A stretch of DNA of 64,000 nt, from NCBI RefSeq assembly GCF_002278035.1, contig NZ_CP022604.1, positions 62,001 through 126,000 of the forward strand, read 5' to 3'. The DNA comes from Ochrobactrum quorumnocens (GTDB taxonomy: Bacteria > Pseudomonadota > Alphaproteobacteria > Rhizobiales > Rhizobiaceae). A model generated the notes under the pieces. That model did no database searches, was not told the origin of the DNA, and saw only the letters and a list, made by a program, of their open reading frames with translations. This document shows positions 26,202-34,869 of this stretch, in pieces. Each line of letters starts with the position of its first letter. The first letter of the stretch is position 1. Made by a program: the position numbers and the translations under genes.

Positions 26202-26711
26202 TTATTTGCACTTCTGAATGGCTGCGAGTGCTGCCGAAATGCCTTTGAGCGAATAGGTGTAATTGGTCTTGGTGCCGCGCTTGGACTGTGCCTGCACTTT
26301 CATATCTGAACCACCGCGCATCGCTGCAATCAGCTGTGGCTCTTCGGCGGCGTTTTCCATCCAGCCGGATTTGCCGTTGACGAACATTGTAAAATTGCGG
26401 TTTCCAATGGTGACGATGACCTTGGCATTCGCATTGGCGTTCAGCTCGTAGCCAGCCATGAACTGTGGCTCAAAGCTGATGTTCTGCCCTGGCTTCTGGC
26501 TCACGAGGAAGAAGTTGTCGCCGTGATCAACATTGGCTGGCGCTTTCTGCGTCGGAACGGACAGGACATAGCAAACCTTGCCATTGCCTGACTGATAGCT
26601 GTAGGCGCCCCAGGCGTCGAACTGCTTAATCTGGGTCGGTGTCTGGGCGAGAGCCGAGCCCGCCATTGCAATCGTGAACACCGAAGCCGCGACGATCGAT
26701 TTTCCAAGCAT
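26202..26711 (-). CDS. Invasion-associated locus B (IalB) family protein
   Basis: The 169-residue product has a signal peptide ending GSALAQ near residue 23. The IalB domain shows FDAWGAYSYQSGNGKVCYVL, a Cys-paired fold with the second Cys in the terminal IQKCK, and NRNFTMFVNGKSGWM in the middle. IalB proteins are periplasmic or outer-membrane-associated; the founding member in Bartonella contributes to erythrocyte invasion. In free-living relatives the role is unclear. It is a single-gene unit. Confidence 0.87.
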   Translation of the reverse strand: MLGKSIVAASVFTIAMAGSALAQTPTQIKQFDAWGAYSYQSGNGKVCYVLSVPTQKAPANVDHGDNFFLVSQKPGQNISFEPQFMAGYELNANANAKVIVTIGNRNFTMFVNGKSGWMENAAEEPQLIAAMRGGSDMKVQAQSKRGTKTNYTYSLKGISAALAAIQKCK

Positions 26712-26781
26712 GGTTTTTTACCGGTTCTCTTTCGTTTGCTTCAAAGTCGAATATCGGGATGTCGCCGTTCAACACGCCGTC

Positions 26782-26826
26782 CCGTTTGGTGACCCTTAAT
26801 GTGCCTTAATCTGGGTTACCAAACGG
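26782..26826. promoter_or_regulatory. 14-bp inverted repeat upstream of the IalB-like gene
   Basis: CCGTTTGGTGACCC and GGGTTACCAAACGG pair with one mismatch across a 17-bp loop. It lies 71 bp upstream of the IalB-like start and after the YkvA-family gene. No T-run follows, so it is either an operator or a weak terminator. Confidence 0.45.
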
Positions 26827-26983
26827 TGAAGTTTTGAAAGAAAACTTGAGCAGTCAGGCCAAGGCCCCGCGATCCCGTTGCCAACTTCATCCAAAAGAAA
26901 GCGGCAAGAGTTTGTCATATCGCGTCAATGCATCATCATCGTGATGATGCCCCATAACAAAAATGTGAAGACTGGAGGTTGCT

Positions 26984-27364
26984 TTAAGCTGCCTCTTCCT
27001 CGTCGCGCAGGGCCTCACGGGCGGCAATTTTATGTGCCGGGGTAATATGCGTGCGAACTGCAGTCAGAGCCGCCATCAGCACTGCAATATCATCGGTAAA
27101 GCCGATGCCGACCAACATATCGGGGATGACATCGAAAGGCAGAACGAAATAGGCAAGCGCTGCCATCAGTGTCATACGCACGCGCGTCGGTGTGTTCTGG
27201 TCGAGCGCACAATAATAGGCAGCCACGACCTCATCCATGAACGGGACCATGCGACCGGCACGGCGTGCGGTCTTCCAGAATCCTTTTTTCACCCGCTCGC
27301 TGCGATTGTTGAAGTCGCCCTCATCGCCGGGTTCGAGGATTTCATCAATTTTGACGCTATCCAT
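26984..27364 (-). CDS. YkvA/DUF1232 family protein
   Basis: The 126-residue product has the DUF1232 core: AALAYFVLPFDVIPDMLVGI followed by GFTDDIAVLMAALTAV. It contains one or two hydrophobic helices. The N-terminal part (SERVKKGFWKTARRAGR) is basic. The family is small and of unknown function, probably membrane-associated. AGGAG lies about eleven bases before the ATG. Confidence 0.88.
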   Translation of the reverse strand: MDSVKIDEILEPGDEGDFNNRSERVKKGFWKTARRAGRMVPFMDEVVAAYYCALDQNTPTRVRMTLMAALAYFVLPFDVIPDMLVGIGFTDDIAVLMAALTAVRTHITPAHKIAAREALRDEEEAA

Positions 27365-27390
27365 CTTTCGTTCAAACTCCTGTCAGCCAG

Positions 27391-27452
27391 TTAACGCGCT
27401 TTTTACCGCACACTTCGTCCGAAAACTGTTTCACTTTTTCGGGATGCGGTTT
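27391..27452. repeat. Partial Bru-RS-like repeat (type A, reversed)
   Basis: TCCGAAAACTGTTTCAC and TTTTTCGGGATGCGG match the reverse complement of the type A core. The outer palindrome is missing. It lies upstream of the YkvA-family gene. Confidence 0.7.
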
Positions 27453-27632
27453 TTAGCTAAGACATGACGATACTGCAGATGGGAATATTGCGACCACTTT
27501 TCAAGATTTGGGGTTGTGGTTCCCCTGAGAGAACCGTCAGCTACACCAACTCTCCCAAATCACAGGAATATAGCCTTAGCCAAAACGGAGCGGTTTCTCG
27601 ATCTGCCCGATCTGATTAAGTGGAGATTTTCT

Positions 27633-28130
27633 ATGCATCTAACCGGCTATGGCGAAAACTTTGTGCGCACCGACCGGTCAAGTCAGTTCTATCGCGGTCA
27701 TCAACTGGCCGCGGCACAGGATATTGGCGATCAGGTCAATATCGATGTAATGGATGGCATTTGCTACGACATTACCGCCTATATGCGGTTCCTACTGGGC
27801 GCTGGTATTTCAGAGCATACATTACGCGGCACATCTGGACAAAACTGGATTCCGTTGCTGAATTTCAAAGCTGGAGAGCTGTGGAATGGCTATTCGGCGC
27901 TACCCTATGGACGAGCAATCGGCTTCTATGATGTCAGAGCCGGGCACATATTTCATTCGGCCATTGCCATTGGTGACGTTTTTATCAGAAGCGTGAATGG
28001 CGGTGCGTTGGGGCAGAACTGGAACGAAAAGGTCGATCTGGCGAAGGTGCTGCCTTACTCATGCCGAAACCGTGATGGCAGCTTCAACTTCCAGAAAAAG
28101 ATTATTATAGTTTATATTTCAAAGGTTTGA
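27633..28130 (+). CDS. Orphan hypothetical protein, possible Cys/His hydrolase layout
   Basis: The 165-residue product starts MHLTGYGENFVRTDRSSQ. It has no signal peptide and no long hydrophobic helix. A Cys at the start of a predicted helix (DGICYDITAYMRFLLGAG), a His at the start of a predicted strand (HIFHSAIAIGDVF) and a following Asn (RSVNGG) give the order Cys-His-Asn/Asp seen in papain-like and NlpC/P60-like enzymes, but I cannot place it in any family. GGAG lies eight bases upstream. It is a single gene between the YkvA-family gene and phhB, preceded by AT-rich DNA. It is the clearest unassigned protein in the middle of the window. Confidence 0.62.
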   Translation: MHLTGYGENFVRTDRSSQFYRGHQLAAAQDIGDQVNIDVMDGICYDITAYMRFLLGAGISEHTLRGTSGQNWIPLLNFKAGELWNGYSALPYGRAIGFYDVRAGHIFHSAIAIGDVFIRSVNGGALGQNWNEKVDLAKVLPYSCRNRDGSFNFQKKIIIVYISKV

Positions 28131-28136
28131 ATAGAT

Positions 28137-28427
28137 TCAGATAAATGTATTCATCTTGCGCGCTAATTTGATATCAAGTTCCGTGATACCGTTTTCACTA
28201 TGGGTCGAAAGCGTAACATCGACACGATTATAGACATTGAACCATTCTGGATGGTGGTCGAGCTTCTCGGCGTGAAGCGCTACGCGTGTCATGAAGCCGA
28301 AAGCCACATTGAAATCCTTGAACTTGAAAGTTTTTTGGATGGCTTCGCGGCCTTCGACTTTCTGCCAGCCTTCAAGGTCAGTGAGCGCTTCTTTCAGCTC
28401 TTCTTCTGTCAACCTGTTGCGTGCCAT
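28137..28427 (-). CDS. phhB: Pterin-4a-carbinolamine dehydratase
   Basis: The 96-residue product is the full size for the family. The active-site segment [16 protein letters not shown] supplies the three conserved His. It dehydrates 4a-hydroxytetrahydrobiopterin-type cofactor made by phenylalanine hydroxylase. The start [15 protein letters not shown] fits family N-termini, and the longer in-frame extension crosses the divergent phosphatase gene. No phenylalanine hydroxylase gene is in the window. Confidence 0.93.
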   Translation of the reverse strand: MARNRLTEEELKEALTDLEGWQKVEGREAIQKTFKFKDFNVAFGFMTRVALHAEKLDHHPEWFNVYNRVDVTLSTHSENGITELDIKLARKMNTFI

Positions 28428-28483
28428 CGTCTTTTGCCTATGTTGGGTCCCTGGTATCAACTTATCATAGCTGCGAGAGTTTC

Positions 28484-28993
28484 GTGACCCATTCAGCCCC
28501 GACCAGTATCCTTTTTGTCTGTGCAGGCAATATCTGCCGTTCGCCGCTTGCAGAAGGTGTGATGGGCGAAGTGCTGAAACAGCGCAGAATTGATCATGTG
28601 CTGATCGATTCTGCGGGTACAAATGGTTATCACACAGGCGAAGAACCTGACGATCGTTCGATCCGGGTTGCTGCACGTCATGGTCTTGATATCTCAGCCC
28701 AACGTTGCCGTCAGCTGATCGCCGCTGATTTCACGCGTTTTGATCTTATTTTGGGTATGGATCACTACAACATGCGGATGATCGGCCAGCGACAGCCAGC
28801 AAACGCGAGTGCCCGTGTCGGACTTCTCACCGACATCGCCGAAGGAAGGCCGGTTGAAATCCCCGATCCTTATTACGGTCAGATCGGGGATTTCGAAGAG
28901 GTTTACCGGATGATCCTGGCGTCTTCCAATGCGTTGGCTGACCAGTTCTGGCGTGATGCAGCGATCAAAGGCCAGGCCTCTTCAACAACGTAA
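28484..28993 (+). CDS. Low-molecular-weight protein-tyrosine phosphatase
   Basis: The 169-residue product has the P-loop CAGNICRSP near residue 14 (C-X5-R with the following Ser) and the general-acid segment EIPDPYYG near residue 126. It removes phosphate from tyrosine-phosphorylated proteins or small molecules in the cytosol. The GTG start was chosen because it lies just upstream of the conserved SILFVCAGN; it is transcribed divergently from phhB with 56 bp between starts. Its 3' end overlaps the convergent thpR gene by 91 bp. Confidence 0.9.
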   Translation: MTHSAPTSILFVCAGNICRSPLAEGVMGEVLKQRRIDHVLIDSAGTNGYHTGEEPDDRSIRVAARHGLDISAQRCRQLIAADFTRFDLILGMDHYNMRMIGQRQPANASARVGLLTDIAEGRPVEIPDPYYGQIGDFEEVYRMILASSNALADQFWRDAAIKGQASSTT

Positions 28994-29493
28994 GGTCCAC
29001 CGCCCACAGAATCACGTGACGACATCAACACGAAGCGACCTACTTTGAAGGGTAGTGTCGAGAAGTTGCCGCGTGAAGAGAGATAATGCACCACATCATC
29101 AATGCGGGCATTTCTCAATCGCGCCAAAGTCACATGGGGTATGAATTTGCGCGGATCGGCAGGAATGCGAAGCCTCTGGCAGATGCGTTCGATTTCACCT
29201 TGCAATGCGTTGAGTTCAGATGAGGGGGATACGCCCGCATAGATGCTGTGCGGCTTTTTGGAGCCAAAAGCATCGACACCCGACAGGTTGAGCATGAATT
29301 CGGGACGCCTTACGCGATCAAGCGCATTGGCAATCTCATCGGCCACGTGGCCTTCCACATCTCCAATAAAACGCAGGGTTATGTGGTAGTTTTCGACATC
29401 AATCCAGCGCGCGCCGGGAAGACCGCCTCGTAATAACGAGAGCGAAAGCGCGGCGTCGCGCGGGATTTCGAGGGCAGTAAAGAGACGCGGCAT
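28903..29493 (-). CDS. thpR: RNA 2',3'-cyclic phosphodiesterase (2'-5' RNA ligase family)
   Basis: The 196-residue product has the two HxTx motifs of the 2H phosphoesterase superfamily: YHITLRFIG near residue 42 and PHVTLARL near residue 125. It opens 2',3'-cyclic phosphate RNA ends and can join tRNA halves in vitro. It starts MPRLFTALEIPRD, as in family members. The last 30 codons overlap the convergent phosphatase gene, leaving both reading frames intact. Confidence 0.9.
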   Translation of the reverse strand: MPRLFTALEIPRDAALSLSLLRGGLPGARWIDVENYHITLRFIGDVEGHVADEIANALDRVRRPEFMLNLSGVDAFGSKKPHSIYAGVSPSSELNALQGEIERICQRLRIPADPRKFIPHVTLARLRNARIDDVVHYLSSRGNFSTLPFKVGRFVLMSSRDSVGGGPYVVEEAWPLIAASRQNWSANALEDARIIR

Positions 29494-29578
29494 AAGGCAT
29501 CCTCCTCGAATCGTTCTACATCTTCTAGCGAATCATTCTTCGCTGTCGGAGGCAAGCTGTTTATCTCGCCCCACAATA

Positions 29579-30295
29579 TCAACCGCCGGATGTCCCCGTC
29601 TTTTGTATATCCTTCAGGTTCTTCTCGATCATAGGCAAAAACTTCGCGACCATGGTTTCAATCCCTTTTTCATTGGGATGCATGCCATCTTCCAGCTGTA
29701 ATTCCTTTTGTGCGGCAACGCCTTCCAGAAAGAAGGGATAGAGTGGCACGCCGTATTTCTGGGCGAGCTTGGGATAGATCGGATTGAATTTATCAGCGTA
29801 ATCCTTGCCCATATTGGGCGGCGCCATCATGCCTGCGAGGATAACGGAGATGCCGCGTGTCTTAAGGCGCGACAACATTTCATCGAGATTTTTCTCGGTG
29901 ATGTCAGGTGAAATTCCCCGCAATGCGTCATTAGCACCAAGTTCAAGGATCACCAGGTCGGTGCCATCGGGGATCGACCAGTCGATGCGAGCAAGGCCGC
30001 CGGTGGTTGTGTCGCCCGACACGCCCGCATTCTCAATGGTGACTTCGTAGCCCTTTTCATCAAGCACTTTTTCAAGCTGCTGCGGGAATGCCGCATTGGA
30101 AGGCAGAAGATATCCCGCCATTAAACTATCGCCGAAACCAACAATTTTCACCTGCGCCAGCTGCTCGGTAGGCAGTGCGTCTTCGAGTCCAGTCGGCTCT
30201 TCCTGAGCGTGTGCGATAGGCAAGCTTGTGGCAAGAAAATATCCAACTATCGCAAAAATCGACAGCCATGCCGGGATCGAGAGTTTGAAACGCAT
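29579..30295 (-). CDS. tesA: SGNH-family arylesterase / lysophospholipase, periplasmic (TesA-like)
   Basis: The 238-residue product has a signal peptide ending IAHAQE. The SGNH blocks are visible: GFGDSLMAGY (Ser), AGVSGDTT (Gly), LGANDALRG (Asn) and DGMHPNEKG (Asp/His). It hydrolyses esters or thioesters in the periplasm. It is transcribed divergently from a YbbA-type ATPase and YbbP-type permease, an arrangement conserved in many proteobacteria, suggesting a shared lipid-related role. The ATG three codons inside a TTG was taken as start. Confidence 0.9.
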   Translation of the reverse strand: MRFKLSIPAWLSIFAIVGYFLATSLPIAHAQEEPTGLEDALPTEQLAQVKIVGFGDSLMAGYLLPSNAAFPQQLEKVLDEKGYEVTIENAGVSGDTTTGGLARIDWSIPDGTDLVILELGANDALRGISPDITEKNLDEMLSRLKTRGISVILAGMMAPPNMGKDYADKFNPIYPKLAQKYGVPLYPFFLEGVAAQKELQLEDGMHPNEKGIETMVAKFLPMIEKNLKDIQKTGTSGG

Positions 30296-30438
30296 TGTCA
30301 GCAACCCATATCTAGCAACAAGGTAGGAAAATCACCCGAAGAACTTCTCCTCGGACTTCTCTTCAATTTCTGGCGCAAAACAAGTTCAATTTTGTGGCGC
30401 GCTTTGGCTCTTCAATATTCATATAGGAAGAAAAACGC

Positions 30439-31179
30439 GTGACGGAACAGGTGACTCCCCCGATTTTTGGCCCGATTATTGAACTTGAGAACGTTCATCT
30501 CACACTTGGACATGCAGCTTCATCGGTCCATGTCCTCAAGGGCGTTTCACTTTCAATTGCCCAGGGACGGTCCGTCGGCATCGTAGGTCCATCGGGTTCG
30601 GGTAAGTCTACCCTTTTGATGGTTCTGGCTGGTCTTGAGCATGTCGATAACGGAAGTGTGAAGATTGCAGGCGAGACAATCAGCAAGATGACCGAGGATC
30701 AAGCCGCGGCATTCCGCGGTGCCAATATCGGGATCGTCTTCCAGTCCTTCCACCTCATTCCCAATATGACAGCGCTGGAAAATGTTGCCGTGCCTCTGGA
30801 ACTTGCCGGACGCAAGGATGCATTTGAAGTGGCCGAACGAGAGCTTATTGCTGTCGGTCTTGGCGAGCGCCTCACGCATTATCCTTCAGAGCTTTCTGGT
30901 GGTGAGCAGCAACGCGTGGCGATTGCCCGTGCACTTGCGCCAAGCCCCAAAATCCTGATTGCGGATGAACCGACAGGTAATCTCGATACGGCGACGGGTC
31001 GCCAGATTACTGATCTGCTGTTTTCCAAGCAGCGCGAAAACGGTTTGACCATGGTGCTGGTCACACATGATCCGTCTCTGGCTGCACGCTGCGACCATGA
31101 GATCCCAGTGCGTTCAGGACGCATTGAGGTGTCCGCCGCAGATGCTGTTGTTTTCGAAAAAGCGGCGGCTGGCGTATGA
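30439..31179 (+). CDS. ybbA: ABC transporter ATP-binding protein, YbbA-like
   Basis: The 246-residue product has Walker A GPSGSGKSTL near residue 52, the signature LSGGEQQRVAIARAL near residue 152 and Walker B ILIADEPTGNLD. This is the MacB/LolD-type subfamily. It pairs with the FtsX-like permease that follows, whose ATG overlaps its stop (ATGA). The GTG start with AGGAAGAAA upstream is used. Likely mechanotransmission or lipid-related export, not classical import; that is family inference. Confidence 0.92.
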   Translation: MTEQVTPPIFGPIIELENVHLTLGHAASSVHVLKGVSLSIAQGRSVGIVGPSGSGKSTLLMVLAGLEHVDNGSVKIAGETISKMTEDQAAAFRGANIGIVFQSFHLIPNMTALENVAVPLELAGRKDAFEVAERELIAVGLGERLTHYPSELSGGEQQRVAIARALAPSPKILIADEPTGNLDTATGRQITDLLFSKQRENGLTMVLVTHDPSLAARCDHEIPVRSGRIEVSAADAVVFEKAAAGV

Positions 31180-33725
31180 GATTTACGAAGTCTTTTTCAC
31201 TCGCGCTGCGTTTTGCATTACGTGAAATGCGCGGTGGTTTATCCGGGTTCTATATTTTTCTCGCCTGTATCGCGCTGGGCGTCGCAGCCATTGGCGGTGT
31301 GAACTCCGTCGCGCGTTCTGTTAGCACAGGCATTGCTTCGGAAGGTCAGAGCATTCTCGGCGGTGATATGAGCTTTTCGCTTAATCAACGTGAGGCAAGC
31401 ACGAATGAGCGCGCCTTTATCGAGCAGCAGGGCCGCTTTGCGGAAAGTGCCACCATGCGCTCCATGGCGCGCATACCGGACGGCACCGATCAGTCGCTCG
31501 TTGAGGTTAAGGCGGTGGATGCTGCCTATCCGCTCTATGGTGAGCTGAAAGTGCAGCCCCAGCAGTCGCTTGCGGATATGACCAAAGAGCAGGATGGGAC
31601 CTATGGTGCTGCGGTCAGTCAGGATTTCCTCAATCGAATGGGCCTGTCGCTTGGTGCGAAAGTGCTGCTCGGCTCCGAAACCTTTGAACTGCGTGCTTTG
31701 ATTGAAAGCGAACCCGATCTCTTATCATCGGGATTTAATTTCGCGCCGCGCTTTCTGGTCTCAATGGATGGTTTACGTGCTTCAGGACTGATCCAGCCTG
31801 GAAGCCTTGTCGATCATATCTACAAGGTTGCATTGCCAGATGGCGCGCCGGACTCAGCAATCGCGCAATTGCGTGAGCGGGCAGGTACCGATTTTCCGGA
31901 TGCAGGCTGGAATATCCGTTCGCGCGCCAACGCCGCACCGGCGCTGAGCGCCAATATCGAGCGCTTCTCACAGTTTCTCACACTGGTCGGACTGACCGCC
32001 CTCATCGTTGGTGGTGTCGGGGTTGCCAATGCCGTTCGTGCCTATCTCGACGGCAAGCGCGGTGTGATAGCGACCTTCAAATCATTGGGTGCGCCTGCGC
32101 GCTTTGCCGTGCTGGTCTATCTGGTACAGATCATGGTGATCGGTCTCATCGGCATTGCAATAGGACTGGTTCTGGCGACGATCATGCCCTTTGCGGCGGC
32201 GGCAGCGCTCGCCAATTATCTTCCCGTCGCATGTGGAGGTGGCTTCTTCCCGGATGCGTTAGCACTTGCTGCAGTTTTCGGCCTCATCACGACTCTGGCC
32301 TTTGCAATCATACCGCTGGGCCGCGCGCGCAATATTCCGGCGACAGCACTTTTCCGCGAACAGGGTTTTGAGCAGCGTGGCTTCCCACCATTCCTTTATC
32401 TCAGCCTTGCTGTTTTGCTGATTGCGGCCTTGGCGGGGCTGGCGCTTTACGTCGCCTATGACCGCCGGATCGCGGCTATCTTTATCGTTTCGTCGATTGC
32501 AGCCTTCGGTGTTTTGCGACTGGTGGCTGACGCTATCCGCTGGCTTGCCCGCCGTGCACCGCGCATGCGTTCAACGGCCGTTCGCCTTGCGGTCGGCAAT
32601 ATTCATCGTCCAGGCGCGCTGACTCCTTCGGTGGTTTTGTCGCTCGGCCTCGGTCTTACACTCATGGTGGCGATTGCACTGATCGACGGCAATCTACGCC
32701 GTCAGGTGACGGAGAACATTCCTGCTCAGGCACCAGATTTCTTCTTTGTCGATATCCAGAACAACGACATCGGTGACTTCACCAAGCTTGTGAGCGGCAT
32801 CGTGCCCGACGGCAAGCTTACCTCCGGTCCCATGCTGCGTGGACGTATTGTGGCCTTTAACGGCACGAATGTACGCGATATGACCATTCCGCCGGAAGCT
32901 GCTTGGGTATTGCGGGGCGATCGTGGCATCACCTTTGCCGACAAGGTTCCTGAAAATTCAACCCTCACAGAGGGGGCTTGGTGGCCAACAGATTATAGCG
33001 GCGAGCCGCTCGTGTCTTTTGCAGAACGCGAAGGCAAGGAGCTTGGCCTGAAGCTGGGCGATACCGTCACGGTTAATGTGCTTGGTCGCAACATCAATGC
33101 AAAAATTGCAAGTTTCCGGCAGTTGCAATGGGAAACGCTGGCGATGAATTTCGTCATGGTGTTTTCGCCCAATACCTTTGCCGGGGCCCCCGCCACTTGG
33201 CTTGCAACCTTGACCATTCCTGATGGTCAGAAGAACCTTGCGCCTGATGTGCTGCGACAGGTTACGAAAACCTGGCCAGCGATCACCACTGTCAGCGTGA
33301 CGGATGCGCTTGATGTTGCCAATGATCTGATCAGTCAGCTTGCTACGGCAATCCGTGCGGCTGCATCGATTGCGCTTGCGGCCTCAGTGCTTGTGCTTGG
33401 CGGGGCCTTGGCTGCGGGCAATCGAGCCCGCGTTCACGATGCCGTTGTGCTTAAAACGCTGGGTGCCACGCGTGGCACGCTCATTGCCGCTTATATTGTC
33501 GAATACATGCTGCTCGGGCTTGCAACGGCGGTATTTGCACTGGTCGCAGGAAGTGCGGCCGGTTGGTATGTTGTGGTGGAAGTGATGAAGCTTAAAGCGC
33601 AGTTCCTGCCGGATGTGGCTCTGATGACAGTCGCGGTTGCACTGGTCCTCACCGTTGGTTTCGGCCTTGCTGGAACATGGCGAGTGTTGGGTCAGAAACC
33701 TGCAACCGTGCTGCGAACCATATGA
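31176..33725 (+). CDS. ybbP: FtsX-like ABC permease, YbbP-like
   Basis: The 849-residue product has an N-terminal membrane helix near residues 20-45, a large periplasmic domain, then helix groups near residues 265-400 (GLTALIVGGVGVANAVRAYL marks an FtsX block), two more helices near 410-455, a second periplasmic region, and a C-terminal FtsX block (LGGALAAGNRARVHDAVVLK to TVLRTI). This duplicated FtsX layout is typical of YbbP. It forms a complex with the YbbA-type ATPase. Full length with intact frame. Confidence 0.92.
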   Translation: MRFTKSFSLALRFALREMRGGLSGFYIFLACIALGVAAIGGVNSVARSVSTGIASEGQSILGGDMSFSLNQREASTNERAFIEQQGRFAESATMRSMARIPDGTDQSLVEVKAVDAAYPLYGELKVQPQQSLADMTKEQDGTYGAAVSQDFLNRMGLSLGAKVLLGSETFELRALIESEPDLLSSGFNFAPRFLVSMDGLRASGLIQPGSLVDHIYKVALPDGAPDSAIAQLRERAGTDFPDAGWNIRSRANAAPALSANIERFSQFLTLVGLTALIVGGVGVANAVRAYLDGKRGVIATFKSLGAPARFAVLVYLVQIMVIGLIGIAIGLVLATIMPFAAAAALANYLPVACGGGFFPDALALAAVFGLITTLAFAIIPLGRARNIPATALFREQGFEQRGFPPFLYLSLAVLLIAALAGLALYVAYDRRIAAIFIVSSIAAFGVLRLVADAIRWLARRAPRMRSTAVRLAVGNIHRPGALTPSVVLSLGLGLTLMVAIALIDGNLRRQVTENIPAQAPDFFFVDIQNNDIGDFTKLVSGIVPDGKLTSGPMLRGRIVAFNGTNVRDMTIPPEAAWVLRGDRGITFADKVPENSTLTEGAWWPTDYSGEPLVSFAEREGKELGLKLGDTVTVNVLGRNINAKIASFRQLQWETLAMNFVMVFSPNTFAGAPATWLATLTIPDGQKNLAPDVLRQVTKTWPAITTVSVTDALDVANDLISQLATAIRAAASIALAASVLVLGGALAAGNRARVHDAVVLKTLGATRGTLIAAYIVEYMLLGLATAVFALVAGSAAGWYVVVEVMKLKAQFLPDVALMTVAVALVLTVGFGLAGTWRVLGQKPATVLRTI

Positions 33726-33873
33726 ACCATTTGTAATGTTTGGATCATAATTGGGCTAAATACCGGCTAAATGATTGGATAGCATGGAGAATGCGTTTGA
33801 GTTTTCAAGCTGCCTTATCACGATTTTTTACAGGTAGTACTTGTACGTAAGCTCTGAAATGCCCATAATAAAC

Positions 33874-33962
33874 GCAGGCATGCTGGGGTCCCGCCAGCGG
33901 CGCCTGGGAGCGGCTCGAAATGAGCCAAGCCCCGACACCGGACGGGACAAGGCAAGAGGATT
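33874..33962 (+). ncRNA. ybhL RNA motif (Rhizobiales 5' leader)
   Basis: The leader contains GTCCCG (33888-33893) paired with CGGGAC (33943-33948), enclosing a CCAGCGGCGCCTGG arm and a GGCTC-GAAA-T-GAGCC hairpin, followed by AAGGCAAGAGGATTTAAG and the start codon. Its position before a Bax inhibitor-1/YbhL gene in a Rhizobiales-type genome matches the ybhL motif described among alphaproteobacterial structured RNAs. Ligand or trigger is not known. The match is by layout and location, without a covariance-model search. Confidence 0.78.
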
Positions 33963-33968
33963 TAAGTC

Positions 33969-34751
33969 ATGGCTGACTTTCGCAATATTCAGGCGCAGCA
34001 GAGGCCGGTAGGCGGCGCTCGCGCTGATGCAAGCATTGATCAGGGACTGCGCAGCTACATGCTGGGTGTCTACAACATGATGGCTATCGGCTTGGCCGTT
34101 ACCGGCCTTGCTGCATTCGCCGTCGCATCTCTGGCAGTGACCAACGACCCGTCTGCCGCTGTCGCGCAGATGGCAAACGGCAAGATGCTTACTGCACTTG
34201 GTGCAGCACTTTACACGTCTCCTCTGCGCTGGGTGGTCATGCTTGCACCGCTCGCAGCAGTATTTTTCCTGAGCTTCCGTATCGAACGTCTGTCGGTTTC
34301 GACCGCTAACGCCGTATTCTGGGGCTATGCAGCCCTCGTTGGTCTGTCGCTGTCGTCGATCTTCCTGGTCTATACCGGACAGAGCGTCGTGCGCACTTTC
34401 TTCGTAACGGCTGCTTCCTTCGGAGCGCTCTCGCTTTACGGTTACACGACCAAGCGTGATCTTTCCGCAATGGGCTCGTTCTTGATGATGGGCCTGTTCG
34501 GCCTGATCATCGCCTCTGTCGTCAACATCTTCCTTGGCTCCACCGCGCTGCAGTTTGCAATCTCGGTGATCGGCGTTCTGATCTTCGCAGGCCTCACTGC
34601 CTACGACACGCAGTCGATCAAGGAAATGTACTACGAAGGCGATGCTTCGGACACGCAGGGCCGCAAGATCGTTATGGGCGCGCTGCGTCTGTATCTCGAC
34701 TTCATCAACATGTTCATGTTCCTGCTGCAGTTCATGGGTAACCGTGACTAA
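33969..34751 (+). CDS. ybhL: Bax inhibitor-1 / YccA family membrane protein
   Basis: The 260-residue product has seven membrane helices after a hydrophilic N-terminus (MADFRNIQAQQRPVGGA). The family signature near the end is seen as GLTAYDTQSIKEMYYEGDAS followed by YLDFINMFMFLLQFMG. The conserved Asp residues in this region form the pH-sensing pair in homologues that leak calcium. An RNA structure precedes the gene and a strong terminator follows it. Confidence 0.93.
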   Translation: MADFRNIQAQQRPVGGARADASIDQGLRSYMLGVYNMMAIGLAVTGLAAFAVASLAVTNDPSAAVAQMANGKMLTALGAALYTSPLRWVVMLAPLAAVFFLSFRIERLSVSTANAVFWGYAALVGLSLSSIFLVYTGQSVVRTFFVTAASFGALSLYGYTTKRDLSAMGSFLMMGLFGLIIASVVNIFLGSTALQFAISVIGVLIFAGLTAYDTQSIKEMYYEGDASDTQGRKIVMGALRLYLDFINMFMFLLQFMGNRD

Positions 34752-34775
34752 TAGAGCTGGAATTGAATTACGCAC

Positions 34776-34808
34776 AAGGGCAGCGGAAACGCTGCCCTTT
34801 TTGCTTTT
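34776..34808 (+). terminator. Terminator after the Bax inhibitor-1 gene
   Basis: AAGGGCAGC-ggaaac-GCTGCCCTTTTT is a strong stem with a T-run, 25 bp after the stop. Confidence 0.92.
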
Positions 34809-34869
34809 CAATTGAGCGTCTTCAAGGCATGTTGAAGGAGTAATCTGAATCTGACCTCTGGCTTAAGAC

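Noticed and set aside
33828..34811. 327-codon frame antisense to the Bax inhibitor-1 gene
   Set aside because: It is the reverse shadow of a clear seven-helix membrane protein and of its structured leader; its composition is polar and repetitive as expected of an antisense frame.
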